Assembly: GCF_000218685.1 (NCBI RefSeq)
Contig: NW_006763295.1
Location: 1,658,430 to 1,722,429 of the forward strand
DNA: 64,000 nt
Direction: 5' to 3'
Origin: Serpula lacrymans var. lacrymans S7.9
Taxonomy: Eukaryota; Basidiomycota; Agaricomycetes; Boletales; Serpulaceae
The notes below the pieces were generated by a model. It was not told where the DNA came from, searched no databases, and saw only the letters and a list, made by a program, of their open reading frames with translations. Every line of letters begins with the position of its first letter. Positions within the stretch are counted from its first letter, which is position 1. This document shows, one piece after another, positions 35,449 to 45,131 of the stretch. The translations under genes were made by a program, and so were the position numbers.

Positions 35449-37171
35449 TCAAGCATTGCTGCCATTGGTTGTCCATTTCAATATAATCTTGAGGGCCAGG
35501 AGAACGTGTCTCAACGCACGAGTCCATGCCTCTTCCTGGCTGAACTGAAGCTTCACCGAAGCTTCACCTATTTTATCCTTGATAATTCTAAACCAGTTAT
35601 GTTTAGCTCAGAGTCAAGTGGGCAGATGAAAGAACACGTACTGATGAGGAAACTCCACTTGTGAATCTTGAGACTTGACGTGATCTATTAGCTGCCTCAA
35701 ACAATCCAAAAAAGCGACCATTGCGAAATCAAACCGTCGATTGTGCAGAAGGCGACCAAAGTGGAGATCACCTGAGCCATAAAGCTCATATGTCGCTTTG
35801 TCACCCACAGTTCTCTCTATTTTTGAGAAAGACCCCATGGGGATTAAGCGATAGCTGAAAGTACAAGTACATATAAGTCATCGAGAATATGGTATAGATA
35901 AAAGCCTACTTTTCAAATGTGTAGTCGAGTTTCCGAGCAATGGTATAAAGCAACAGAAGAGTTTGACCCCAAGCAGCGTTGATCTCTGGCCATTCCACCT
36001 GCATTGAATCAGCACTCGTAGGAATATACCCTAGAATAGACCTACCGGAACCCCTGGTACTCTACCCAGCCGGAGTCCATTAATAGTCCCAAATACACCG
36101 TCATGGCCAATACAAAAACCGTCATTATAAACATTGGTACGCTCAAGCTTTTCAAGAGTAGCATAGTCGGCTGCATAAGCAGCACGGAGTGAAGCTAGCT
36201 GAGCAGACTGTTGAGCTGAAGACAGAAGAAGATCGTTGTGAGCTCGCCAAAACCTGTTGAGGATTAGCTTTGCAGCGGTAGTGATGAAAAGACGTGAACC
36301 AACTCGTTCTCCTCCTCTTCAAGAGTTTTTTCCTCCAGTTCTAATAGTCGCATTTCCTCCTCTAATTGATCCCGCTCCCACTCAGCTTGTTTCAGCTGCT
36401 CAATTGCGGTCCGCTCTTCATTTTTTAGCTGATCAATTTTCTTGTCTGTGTCTTCGTTAGTAATCGTGTTTGCCTCGCGCTCTTTTTCTTTCCTAACTTC
36501 CTTCTCGAAGGCAATATATCCGTCACGTTCTTTCTTCGTTTCATCGAGCTGTCGTTGGAGGCCGGATAACAGAATTTGCGCACACTCTGCACAAAGAGGG
36601 TGATCGATATCTGTGCGAGTAGAGAGCAAATTGAACAATCGAAGAGTGGAGCGCAAGTGGTGTGAAATTGGTGTAGGATTAGGGTGATCTGGCTCTACCT
36701 GCGGGGGAGGTTGGTTCGCAGACTTTGCGGGGCTATTTCGTGACTTCATTGCGGAGCCTTTCTTGAAACCTGTAGGAGATGGTACAGGGGATGGAATGCT
36801 GCGAATTACGCTATCCTGCAGGAGCACAAAGGACTCATTTGGAGGTTGGTAAACACGCTGGGGCTGTTTTCCCTGCGCACGGGGAGAAAGAGGAGACGGA
36901 GGGCCAGATTTATCGACCTGTTTGGAGTTCTGCCATGCGAGTTTGGCTCTAGGTGATGATGGTAGCTGAGCTAGCTTTTCGGCGTCCGTCAGATATCGCC
37001 CACGTGATGAAGGTGTTGGAGGTAAAGAAGCGACGATCATATCGTAGGCAGAAGGTGCCAGGTCAACTAACGAGGCGTCGAGCTGGGCTAGGTGTCAGTT
37101 TGCCATTCAAGAGATGTACGAGGATAACGCACTTGCAAGGGCTCCTTGCATTGTTGACAGACAAGATTCAT
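35449..37171 (-). CDS. ATG6: Autophagy protein Beclin 1 / ATG6 (VPS30)
   Basis: Subunit of the class III PI3-kinase (Vps34) complexes that drive autophagosome formation and endosomal sorting. The first exon (ATG at 37169-37171) reads [13 protein letters not shown], a CxxC motif typical of Beclin N-termini. It is spliced to [14 protein letters not shown]. The long second exon has [20 protein letters not shown], a second CxxC, and a coiled coil ([20 protein letters not shown]). The evolutionarily conserved domain follows: [68 protein letters not shown] and [12 protein letters not shown]. The last exon encodes [19 protein letters not shown] and ends at 35449. About 480 residues. Confidence 0.95.
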
Positions 37172-38277
37172 GACTGTACGTACAGAACAAGTCTGAGGCC
37201 GCCACTCGCTAAACCGAGGAAATTGAAGGTACGCTGTTTCTGCCAGAGGCGGGTCAAGATTGAAGCAATATTGACTCAGGCTTTGAAGAGAACGGTGATC
37301 ACAAACTTACTGAAAGCCACGGCACAAACTCGATGAAGGCCTGTTATACCCGGTGCTGCCCGGCGAGCCAGTCTGCTGGAAAGCCCTCAGTCACAGTGCA
37401 GACGCCGGTCTGCCGGCCCATGCCGACTTTTGTAGACCATTCCTCCCGGCTCAAACTCGACTTGACCTCGAACTTGACCTTTCCTCAAAACACCCCGATA
37501 ATGGGACATACTCCATAGTATATGACCTTGTATCAAGCATTCTATCAGCGACTCGAAAGCGTCACCGAGATACTCACATTCACACTAGAATTTACCCTGC
37601 CGTTGGGGTAAACTTTGCCCGAGTCGCTGCTAGGGACTGTTGTTTTCGTTCAAGTTCTTACCATCATAACACCCTATCACGATGCTACGGGTGATATACC
37701 CTGGTTCCTACTCGTTCATTCAATATATGAACTGGTTCATTGATATAATATCATCAAATGCCTTACGGCACCGACCTCAGCTGCGAGCACCTAACTTACT
37801 ACACCATTCGTCATCACAGCACCGCGGAATATTCTAGCATGAACGATCACGGTATGTCTAGTACGAAAACGTATGCATCACTCCACTCGATAGCCCGTGC
37901 GGTAGGGGACAGCGCACTTACATGTGTTTTTGAGGTGTGTATCTCATGCTTTGCGCATAAAGTTGGCCGTCATTGGTCAGAGAGCCTGAAATCCTTTGGT
38001 CACGACGGGCGTGCGTGTCGCTGACCGCCTCATATCTACAGCTGCTGTAACCCAAAATTTCGCCTTAGTGTCATATTAACGACCGCCGTCTAGCGCATGG
38101 CCCAACATGTGTCGAGCCCCTGTTCACGATGCGATGCCAAAGAGCGTGTATAAAGTGAATTGAGAGCATTTCTTCATTATACTCAAAATCTCTCTCTTGT
38201 CACCAAAGCATACCAGGTGAGCAGCAGAGTCCCACTCAACTTTCACTGTCTGACGCGATGCTGTACTAAAGGCGTAG
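37172..38277. other. Divergent intergenic region between ATG6 and the caspase-like gene
   Basis: A 1.1-kb region with several open frames of 60-130 codons, none with recognisable protein character. It must hold two promoters. No RNA gene, repeat or mobile element is recognised. Confidence 0.5.
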
Positions 38278-40251
38278 ATGGCAGCGCGTGCATTCGCTCT
38301 TATCATTGGCATTGACGACTATAAATCAGGATCGATATGGAATTTGCAATCCTGTTGTGACGATGCCATACGTGTAAAACAGTGGCTCATTCAAGAACTT
38401 CTCGTCCCCAAGCCCCATATTTCAACGCTACTCAACAATGATGCGACCAAGCGGCGTATCGAAGACGTTTTCATGGCTCACTTCGTGAACAATCCAGACA
38501 TACAACGTGGAGATGCGATGATAATCTATTTTGCCGGCCATGGAAGTTCAGTACCGCGTCCCCGGGACTGGGGTGAAGGTAAATTTGCTAGCGTTCAAGT
38601 CTTGTGTCCCTATGACCATGACACGCGGGGTCCGGAAGGCAGAGTTGCTGGCATCTCTGATCGTTCCCTGAACGCTATGCTTGCCGAACTTTGCAAAGTT
38701 AAGGGTGATAACATTACGCTCATCCTTGACTGTTGCTTTTCTCCGCCCAAATCATCTTCCGACTCACGTGATCGGCGCTACGTGCGTTTTACTCCTACAA
38801 CCAAAGCGAGCTCAGAGGATCTGTGTTCAGGTTTATGGAGGGGTGCAATAGGACAAAAATTTGCTGCAGAGCACGGTTTTTATCAAGAAGATACTTCCAA
38901 TTATACTGCGTTATTCGCCTGCAGAGTCGGAGAGAAGGCTATCGAAGGAAAAGAGGGGGGAAGATTCACTGGATCGTTACTGGCTGCGACCAAAAAGGCA
39001 CCACTTCACCAAACCAGATGCATGGACTTGATTGGACGTTTGGTGTCGTCCATGGGCGCTACACACGGGCAGCACCCACTTTGCCTTGGGCAGCATAAAG
39101 ATCGCGTCATTTTTAGTGCTGTACCCTTTGTCACAGATGGTCGATTTGTGCCAGTTGAAGGCAATAGTGACCGCATGCGGATTGAAATGGGTGCCATTCA
39201 TGGAATTGTCGAGGGCACTGAATTCAGTGTTCACGGCCATAACTGTCGTGGATCCCTGAACCCGCCGCTAGATAATCTTCGTGTCCTGGAAGTCCATCCC
39301 ACCTGGTCTATAGCCAGGCGGAAATCTAATAGCAAACCCGTAGGAAAAGGCTCTTGGGCACAGATTACACGCTGGAACAATCGTACCCCATTTCGTGTCC
39401 ATTTTAAAAGGACCTGCGCTTCTTTCTTCAAGCGACTTACTTGTCGCAGTAAAGCTTCCATTTCAGTGGAAGATCTATCTCTTAAGGATGGCCTGAATAT
39501 TGTCCGTGTAGAGAGTCCTGCCAACGCAGATATTTCGGTTGGCGTTCACACGCATGACGTTCATGTCCAGAACCTTGACCATCTCGTTCCATCATCTGGA
39601 CATCCCATCGTTCGAGTCGAGAAACAGAAAGATGGCACTACTCTTCTAGATGAGGCTGCGCGTTTCCATCTTCATCTCCACAGGAAAAATCCAGATAATC
39701 CATTCCGAGAACTTGTTAGAATGGAAATATATCGTGTCGATCCCAGATTTCGGAAAAGAGTGGGTAACAATCTACTCGTGAATGGCCAAGCACGTATACT
39801 CCATGATAAACAGGCTGTTTATGCCGTTGTCGTCCACAACGACTCTGATCTGGACCTTTGGCCATATCTAGCGTATATGGATACGAATGGATTCGGTATT
39901 AATTTGCTCTACCACCCCGAACCTACTTCAACTCCTCCCCCTCTGCGAAGGCACAGTTTCCTCGAAATTGGCTGTGGAAGTGGGAATGCCATGTCTGATC
40001 CGTTGTCGTTCCCTCTCCCCGAACATCAACAAGAGGATTCTGGTTTCTTGAAACTTTTCGTCTCCACTACGTATACTTCTATGGGACTTCTCGAACAAGG
40101 CTCTTCTTCCTTACTTGGGGTCGAATCTTCTGTTACACCTCGTCCTGCGACACCACTTAGGCAAGACGAAACTCGAACTCAGAAGTGGGATACAGCGCTC
40201 GCATGCTTGACATTGACTCAGAGTATGCGGCAAGGTAAAAGAGTGGACTGA
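38278..40251 (+). CDS. Caspase-like (peptidase C14) protein, single exon
   Basis: A 657-residue intronless reading with ATG at 38278. Residues 1 to about 270 form a caspase/metacaspase-type p20-like domain: FALIIGIDDYKSGSIWNLQ, then IIYFAGHGSSVP (His about residue 88) and ITLILDCCFSPP (catalytic-type Cys about residue 153), and TGSLLAATKKAP further on. In typical fungal metacaspases the Cys motif reads D-x-C-H-S-G; here Phe replaces His and the Gly is absent. The remaining ~380 residues match nothing I know and have no membrane segment. It could be a caspase-like hydrolase of an expanded agaricomycete family, possibly linked to cell-death or self/non-self responses; this is inference. The lack of introns is unusual among these neighbours. 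Confidence 0.85.
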   Translation: MAARAFALIIGIDDYKSGSIWNLQSCCDDAIRVKQWLIQELLVPKPHISTLLNNDATKRRIEDVFMAHFVNNPDIQRGDAMIIYFAGHGSSVPRPRDWGEGKFASVQVLCPYDHDTRGPEGRVAGISDRSLNAMLAELCKVKGDNITLILDCCFSPPKSSSDSRDRRYVRFTPTTKASSEDLCSGLWRGAIGQKFAAEHGFYQEDTSNYTALFACRVGEKAIEGKEGGRFTGSLLAATKKAPLHQTRCMDLIGRLVSSMGATHGQHPLCLGQHKDRVIFSAVPFVTDGRFVPVEGNSDRMRIEMGAIHGIVEGTEFSVHGHNCRGSLNPPLDNLRVLEVHPTWSIARRKSNSKPVGKGSWAQITRWNNRTPFRVHFKRTCASFFKRLTCRSKASISVEDLSLKDGLNIVRVESPANADISVGVHTHDVHVQNLDHLVPSSGHPIVRVEKQKDGTTLLDEAARFHLHLHRKNPDNPFRELVRMEIYRVDPRFRKRVGNNLLVNGQARILHDKQAVYAVVVHNDSDLDLWPYLAYMDTNGFGINLLYHPEPTSTPPPLRRHSFLEIGCGSGNAMSDPLSFPLPEHQQEDSGFLKLFVSTTYTSMGLLEQGSSSLLGVESSVTPRPATPLRQDETRTQKWDTALACLTLTQSMRQGKRVD

Positions 40252-40984
40252 GCCGGGCTCGGTAGCTCATGGACGTTCGCACAACCCACATATACTATGG
40301 TATGCTTCATGTTTTGTTGTTGTAGATGTACATTATGAAGAAAAGGTTTTTTATTCAGAATATCTATCTCCTGATCGCTCCGTACCTCCATAATGATTTC
40401 CGGTGGTTGATTTTATCGCCTGGTTTAACGTTCAGCTCTTGGGCCCCGTGGTGTCCAGGTAAATATTGAACCTGACCACCAGCTGCTCGAGCATGCTTAA
40501 AGATTACTTATGCTTGTAATGCACTGTTTTTGAAATGCAGTTAATCACACATGCACCCATGGGATGCATGGAGTGACAAATGTTTAAGCTCAAATATAAA
40601 CAATGATGAGCTTGGTGATGAGTATGATTTCATTGACAGGCGCTTATCAAGCGCTGGCCTGATGTTTATTTGCCACGAACATCATGAGATTGGTTCTTGT
40701 TAGTGTCCTTTCCAACATTGACTTCCCGAAAATCTAGCGATATCTAGCTCTTGTCATGCGATTCAGGACATTTCAAGATATGTTTCAAATACAAGGTTCG
40801 GAAACCGTGCGTCGGAGGACTTTCTCACTTGTAGCGCTAGCCACAACTTGAACCTTGGGGGTTGCTCAGGACATACCTTGCAGTGACGGGCTCGCAGCTA
40901 GGAGCTAGTCCACTGCCAATATTAATTAGAGGCGCGTACACCTTCATAATCTCTGCTCAATCGGATCCTATAACTAATGTTTCG
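40252..40984. other. Intergenic region hosting a snoRNA candidate
   Basis: A 733-base region between plus-strand genes. It holds a probable C/D box snoRNA (40596-40669). A donor-like CAG|GTAAAT near 40457 and an acceptor-like TTGTTAG ending near 40701 flank the candidate, so it could sit in the intron of a non-coding host transcript or a 3' UTR. I find no coding exon. Confidence 0.4.
40596..40669 (+). ncRNA. Candidate C/D box snoRNA
   Basis: A consensus C box ATGATGA at 40603-40609 and a D box CTGA at 40659-40662 are bracketed immediately outside by ATAAACA (40596-40602) and TGTTTAT (40663-40669). These two are perfectly reverse complementary and give a 7-bp terminal stem closing the kink-turn. 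A second GTGATGA at 40615-40621 and a TTGA at 40633-40636 could serve as internal boxes, although their order is not textbook. A perfect 6-bp hairpin GCGCTT-ATC-AAGCGC lies at 40640-40654, just before the D box where a guide would be; this could compete with guiding. The total of 74 nt fits the class. I could not match the guide to rRNA from memory. Confidence 0.5.
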
Positions 40985-41876
40985 ATGAAAACAAGGGCTA
41001 ACGAGATGTCCGACAACAAAGAATTTCCGACACAGAAAGACGACAAACCCAAAACGACGACAAACAGGAAAAGGAGTTCTAAGGTTCATAAGGAAGCTCA
41101 TAAGGAAAGAAGGGGGAGTATGAGTCGCATCGATACTGCGTTGATAAGTGAGCAAAGTCGTCAGCGTATGTCTTGTTATCTCCGCTGATTTATACTGGCT
41201 AAATGCATGGTCACTAGCTCATATATCCACTGAATCTCACGTCCAGTCAGGATCTCGTCAACCACGACAAGTCCATACCTTTCGCCTAGGTGATCGCTCA
41301 CACCGTCATTCACTTGGTGACCCATATTCGCACTCGGGAAGGCCCAGCTCAGGGCCCACTGGTAGTGTCCCGTTACCTCCACGGTCTCGACGATCAAGCA
41401 TGCCAGTATCTCCAAGATCTATGATCCAGCGTATGACTATTCACCTATATTGCTTTGGCCATCTCATTGTATTTCTTTCCAGATGCCTGGCACACCGCAA
41501 TGACCGCAGACCCCCTTATTGACTCCGATGAAGAAAACCCAGATGAGCATGTGCGGCTTGACTATGGTGAGTCTATGCATCCACCCTCCATAAAATCATC
41601 TACCATCACGCGTTAGTTCGGCGCTTGCACGTCATAAGAAGATTACGTGGCAAGCAACCCAATGAACCGGAAGACTCCTCTCGGTGTGTACAGGTTCATT
41701 CTCCTCCAACGACTCTTGCCAGTGATCCGAGAAACGTTCAATGAAGACTACGACGTATGCTGTAAGGTATTAGATGCTTCATTTGTTGTACCATACACTT
41801 TCATTGTATCATGTAGCATATTTTGTCATTCGTTTAGGGAATGGGTGGAGACTTCCAATTGTGTTCGAAAATATAG
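40985..41876 (+). CDS. Uncertain small gene, unknown product
   Basis: A possible multi-exon gene upstream of POLK. From an ATG at 40985 (or 41006) the first exon is very basic (TNRKRSSKVHKEAHKERRG). Splicing to an acceptor before CTCATATATCC keeps frame and yields a Ser/Arg-rich stretch (PPRSRRSSMPVSPRSMIQ), then TADPLIDSDEENPDEHVRLD, and, with an acceptor after AAGAAG, VYRFILLQRLLPVIRETFN. A last exon could end FQLCSKI-stop at 41874-41876. Frames change between exons, and I recognise no family. Alternative joins end earlier, near 41744. It could also be 5' untranslated or regulatory sequence for POLK. Only the first two exons look convincingly coding. Confidence 0.35.
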
Positions 41877-42027
41877 ATGCGTCACGTGATGCAATTATGC
41901 GTCGCGTTTGTGGCAAATACATTCTTGGTGTTCCTACTACCTCGCAAAAGCTTCAAGGACTCTCATGCTTAGAATCACATTACTATCCCTTCCAAACACC
42001 TAGTCTGTTCGTCATAAATAGCAAACA

Positions 42028-44858
42028 ATGGGGCAAGAACTGAATCCTCCAAATCCAAGCCCTGATACTGCAAGTCTCGTTAAGCGTCTGGCGGGCCCAT
42101 CCACCACGAAAGCAGGGTTAGTTCGTTTTGTCATTACTGTATCGCATCTTCAGAATCTTATACTTTTACACACCACTCACAAAACTCGCTGTACAGCCTG
42201 GCCAAAGATCAAAGCGAAATCAATCGTATTATTGCAGAAGCTTCAAAAGGATCTAAATTCTACGACGTGAGACTGTATATCGTTCAGTCTCAATGTGTAT
42301 CCTGCTAAGTACTTTGTGTTATATATTCAGAACGAGAAGCGGAAAGACAAAGAATTGACTGAGCGCATTAACAAAATCCTCAAGCAACGTGATGATGCAA
42401 GACAGGGAGTGGACATTAGTACGTGAACAGCGGGTTTCATTCATTTTACCCAATAACTCGTGTCTCGACGTTAACAGGTCAGATAGAGAAGAGTACTGAC
42501 CATACTGTGAGTGCGACAGACATACCAACCCAAATGCTCATGATGGAGACCATTCGCATTTCCTTCTAGCTCGACCAGCTAGAGTCGCATCGTGACCTTA
42601 GCCAGGTTATCGTTCATGTAGACATGGATGCATTTTATGCAAATGTAGAACTCCTTCACAACCCAGAGCTCAAAGGCAAACCCTTTGGAGTAAGTTCAGC
42701 ACTGACGTCTTTCAATATAAACCCTGTCTTACGGTAATAGGTAGGAGCTGGAGTTCTTTCTACCGCCTCGTATGATGCTAGAAAGTACGGGGTGCGCTCT
42801 GGTATGCCGGGTAAGCTAGGTTTTTCTTGAGAATTTGTTCATGCTATGACATTATATCTCCATAGGCTTCATCGCCAAGAAATTGTGTCCAGAACTAATC
42901 CTCGTCAATATCAATTTTACCCGATACCAGGAGATGTCTGATAAGGTGATGGATATATTCAGACGGTATGACCCCAACATGCTTGCTGCAGGTTGTGACG
43001 AAGGTTACTTGAAGTGAGTTGAAATTTTCCGTAGACGTTGATGAGTTTAATCCGATGCAATGTTATCTAGTATCACAGCCTATTGCGAGGAGCACAACTT
43101 AGACCCACAGGCATGTGTGCAAGAAATGCGAGCATTTGTGCACAAGGAAACGAATCTAACAGTAAGTGCTGGGATTGCGCCGAACAAGGTACGTCATATC
43201 TCTGTGATATCGTAGCTCAAGTTGACTGTGATTCCACCCCCCAGATGTTAGCCAAAGTCAGTTATCATGACAAATCGCACATAGTTGGAGATTCTGACCC
43301 ACTCCTCTTTCGGTTCAGATATGTTCAGACAAGGTATATTCTGTCGTTCATCCGTCTTCATAGAGGCTAAGTCCCTAATGATTAGAATAAACCAAACGGT
43401 CAATTCTACCTCCCATTTGACCGTGAATCCATCAAATCCTTTATGCAGGATCTTCCCATCCGGAGGATACCTGGTGTTGGACGTGTGAATGAAAGGCTAC
43501 TTGACGCAATAGGCATAAAGGTATGTATCTCTCTCCTCACCAGCATAAACCTCTAAACTCATACTGAAAAACTTACAAGACTTGTGGCGACATCTACACT
43601 CATAGGGCAACTCTCTCGCTGATGGACAAACAATTCGGACTCCAATTTTTGTTACGGATACATCTTGGTATCGCATCCAATGTCGTTGAGCCTGGCAAAA
43701 GAGAGGAACGGAAAAGTATCGGCGCAGAAAGGCAGGCATCTATCTTCATATGAAAAGTCGCTAGCGCTAAGGTTCATTTCAGGACTTTCAGTACACTTAG
43801 CGATAGACAACAGATACTCAACAAACTCGAAGAAGTAGCTGCTGAACTTGAAGACGATACTGAAAGAAATGGGTGGACAGGAAAAACAGTGACGCTAAAG
43901 TACAAGTTAAATACATATCAAGGTTTGTCGATGCGTATAATGCAGGATTTTTACTGATGCTACCTTTGATGCTCTGGTAGTTTACACTCGCGCCAAATCC
44001 TTTGATCGGTGGATAAGCACAAAGAAGGACGATCTGCTTGCTGTATGCCATCACTTGTGGCAGTACCACCTATTACTTCTCGTATTTCTAATTTTTATAA
44101 TTTATAGATCGGCAAGGAACTTTTGCCAAGCCATCCTCTGTCAATTAGGCTAATTGGACTACGGATCACCAAGCTCAAAGATCTAAGGTCGTCATCACCC
44201 GCAGGAGGTATCAAACGTGTAAGTGGTTCTGTCACCGAATGTCTGAATATGGGTCAAGTATATCTTGTATCAGTTTCTAGAACCTACTGCTGCATCACCA
44301 CGCAAAAAGGCTAAGTATGAAGCAACGAACAAGGAAGGCAATATACACAAACATGACCACTCTGATTATGACCAAAATGAATATGAGGATTATATGCCTG
44401 GGTTTGGCGGAGAAGATGATGAGCAACTAGAGGCTGGATTTGATAGCGATGAGGAAGTGGACGGAGAAGATTACGAACCAAACGATATCTCAGAAAATGA
44501 CGACTTTAAGGCTCAGCTCCGACCACCGGTTTCAGCTCCTGCTCGCTCCAATTCTGAAGGTCGAAGGTCATCATCGATGGCTACCATCTCACGACAAAAA
44601 CCCCGTAGTTCGGGTCACATCCCAGTACCCAAGCAACCTACATCACAAGCGGAAGAGATTGACGCTCAAACACATACCTGTCCTATATGCGGAAAGAATC
44701 TTGCGACGGACAATCAGGGGCTGAATGCCCATATCGATTTCTGTTTGAGCAGAGGTGCAATTCTCCACGCACAGGCAGAATCAAGCAGTCCCACCAAGAA
44801 AAAAGCGACTTCTACGTGGAACTGGGAAGCTAATACGAAAGGAAAGCGGAAGAGATGA
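42028..44858 (+). CDS. POLK: DNA polymerase kappa (Y family, DinB-like) with UBZ-type finger
   Basis: Translesion DNA polymerase of the DinB/kappa branch, acting in the nucleus at stalled forks. The ATG at 42028 starts MGQELNPPNPSPDTASLVKR, then GLAKDQSEINRIIAEASKGS, the kappa-specific N-clasp. The palm motifs are IVHVDMDAFYANVELLHNP (metal-binding Asp), VLSTASYDARKYGVRSGMPG and AAGCDEGYLNITAYCEEH, where the Asp-Glu pair is intact but the usual preceding Ser is Cys. LAKICSDKNKPNGQF, RRIPGVGRVNERLLDAIGI (helix-hairpin-helix) and HPLSIRLIGLRI follow. The C-terminal tail is acidic and ends with one C2HC finger, CPICGKNLAT ... LNAHIDFCL, a UBZ4-like ubiquitin-binding module. About ten introns. 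Stop at 44858. Confidence 0.94.
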
Positions 44859-45131
44859 TAACCAGTCTTTTGTCACCCTTCAAATAACGGTATCCAATCT
44901 CTTTTTGTTGTTTCTGGGCCATTTGGTGCTATATCGTAACATCTATATTTATTCTGTATTTTCTATCTACTCTATAACTACTGGAATTTGTACAATTTGC
45001 GCATTCGCGTATATTTATCTACTGCGTCTGAGTCGTGTTCGCGTCGTCCTCTCGATCACGTGCGGAAAAAGTCAACGGCATATGCACCAAAAGCGTTGGC
45101 TGAGTGCTAAGTCGAAGGTCAGATACGCCCA

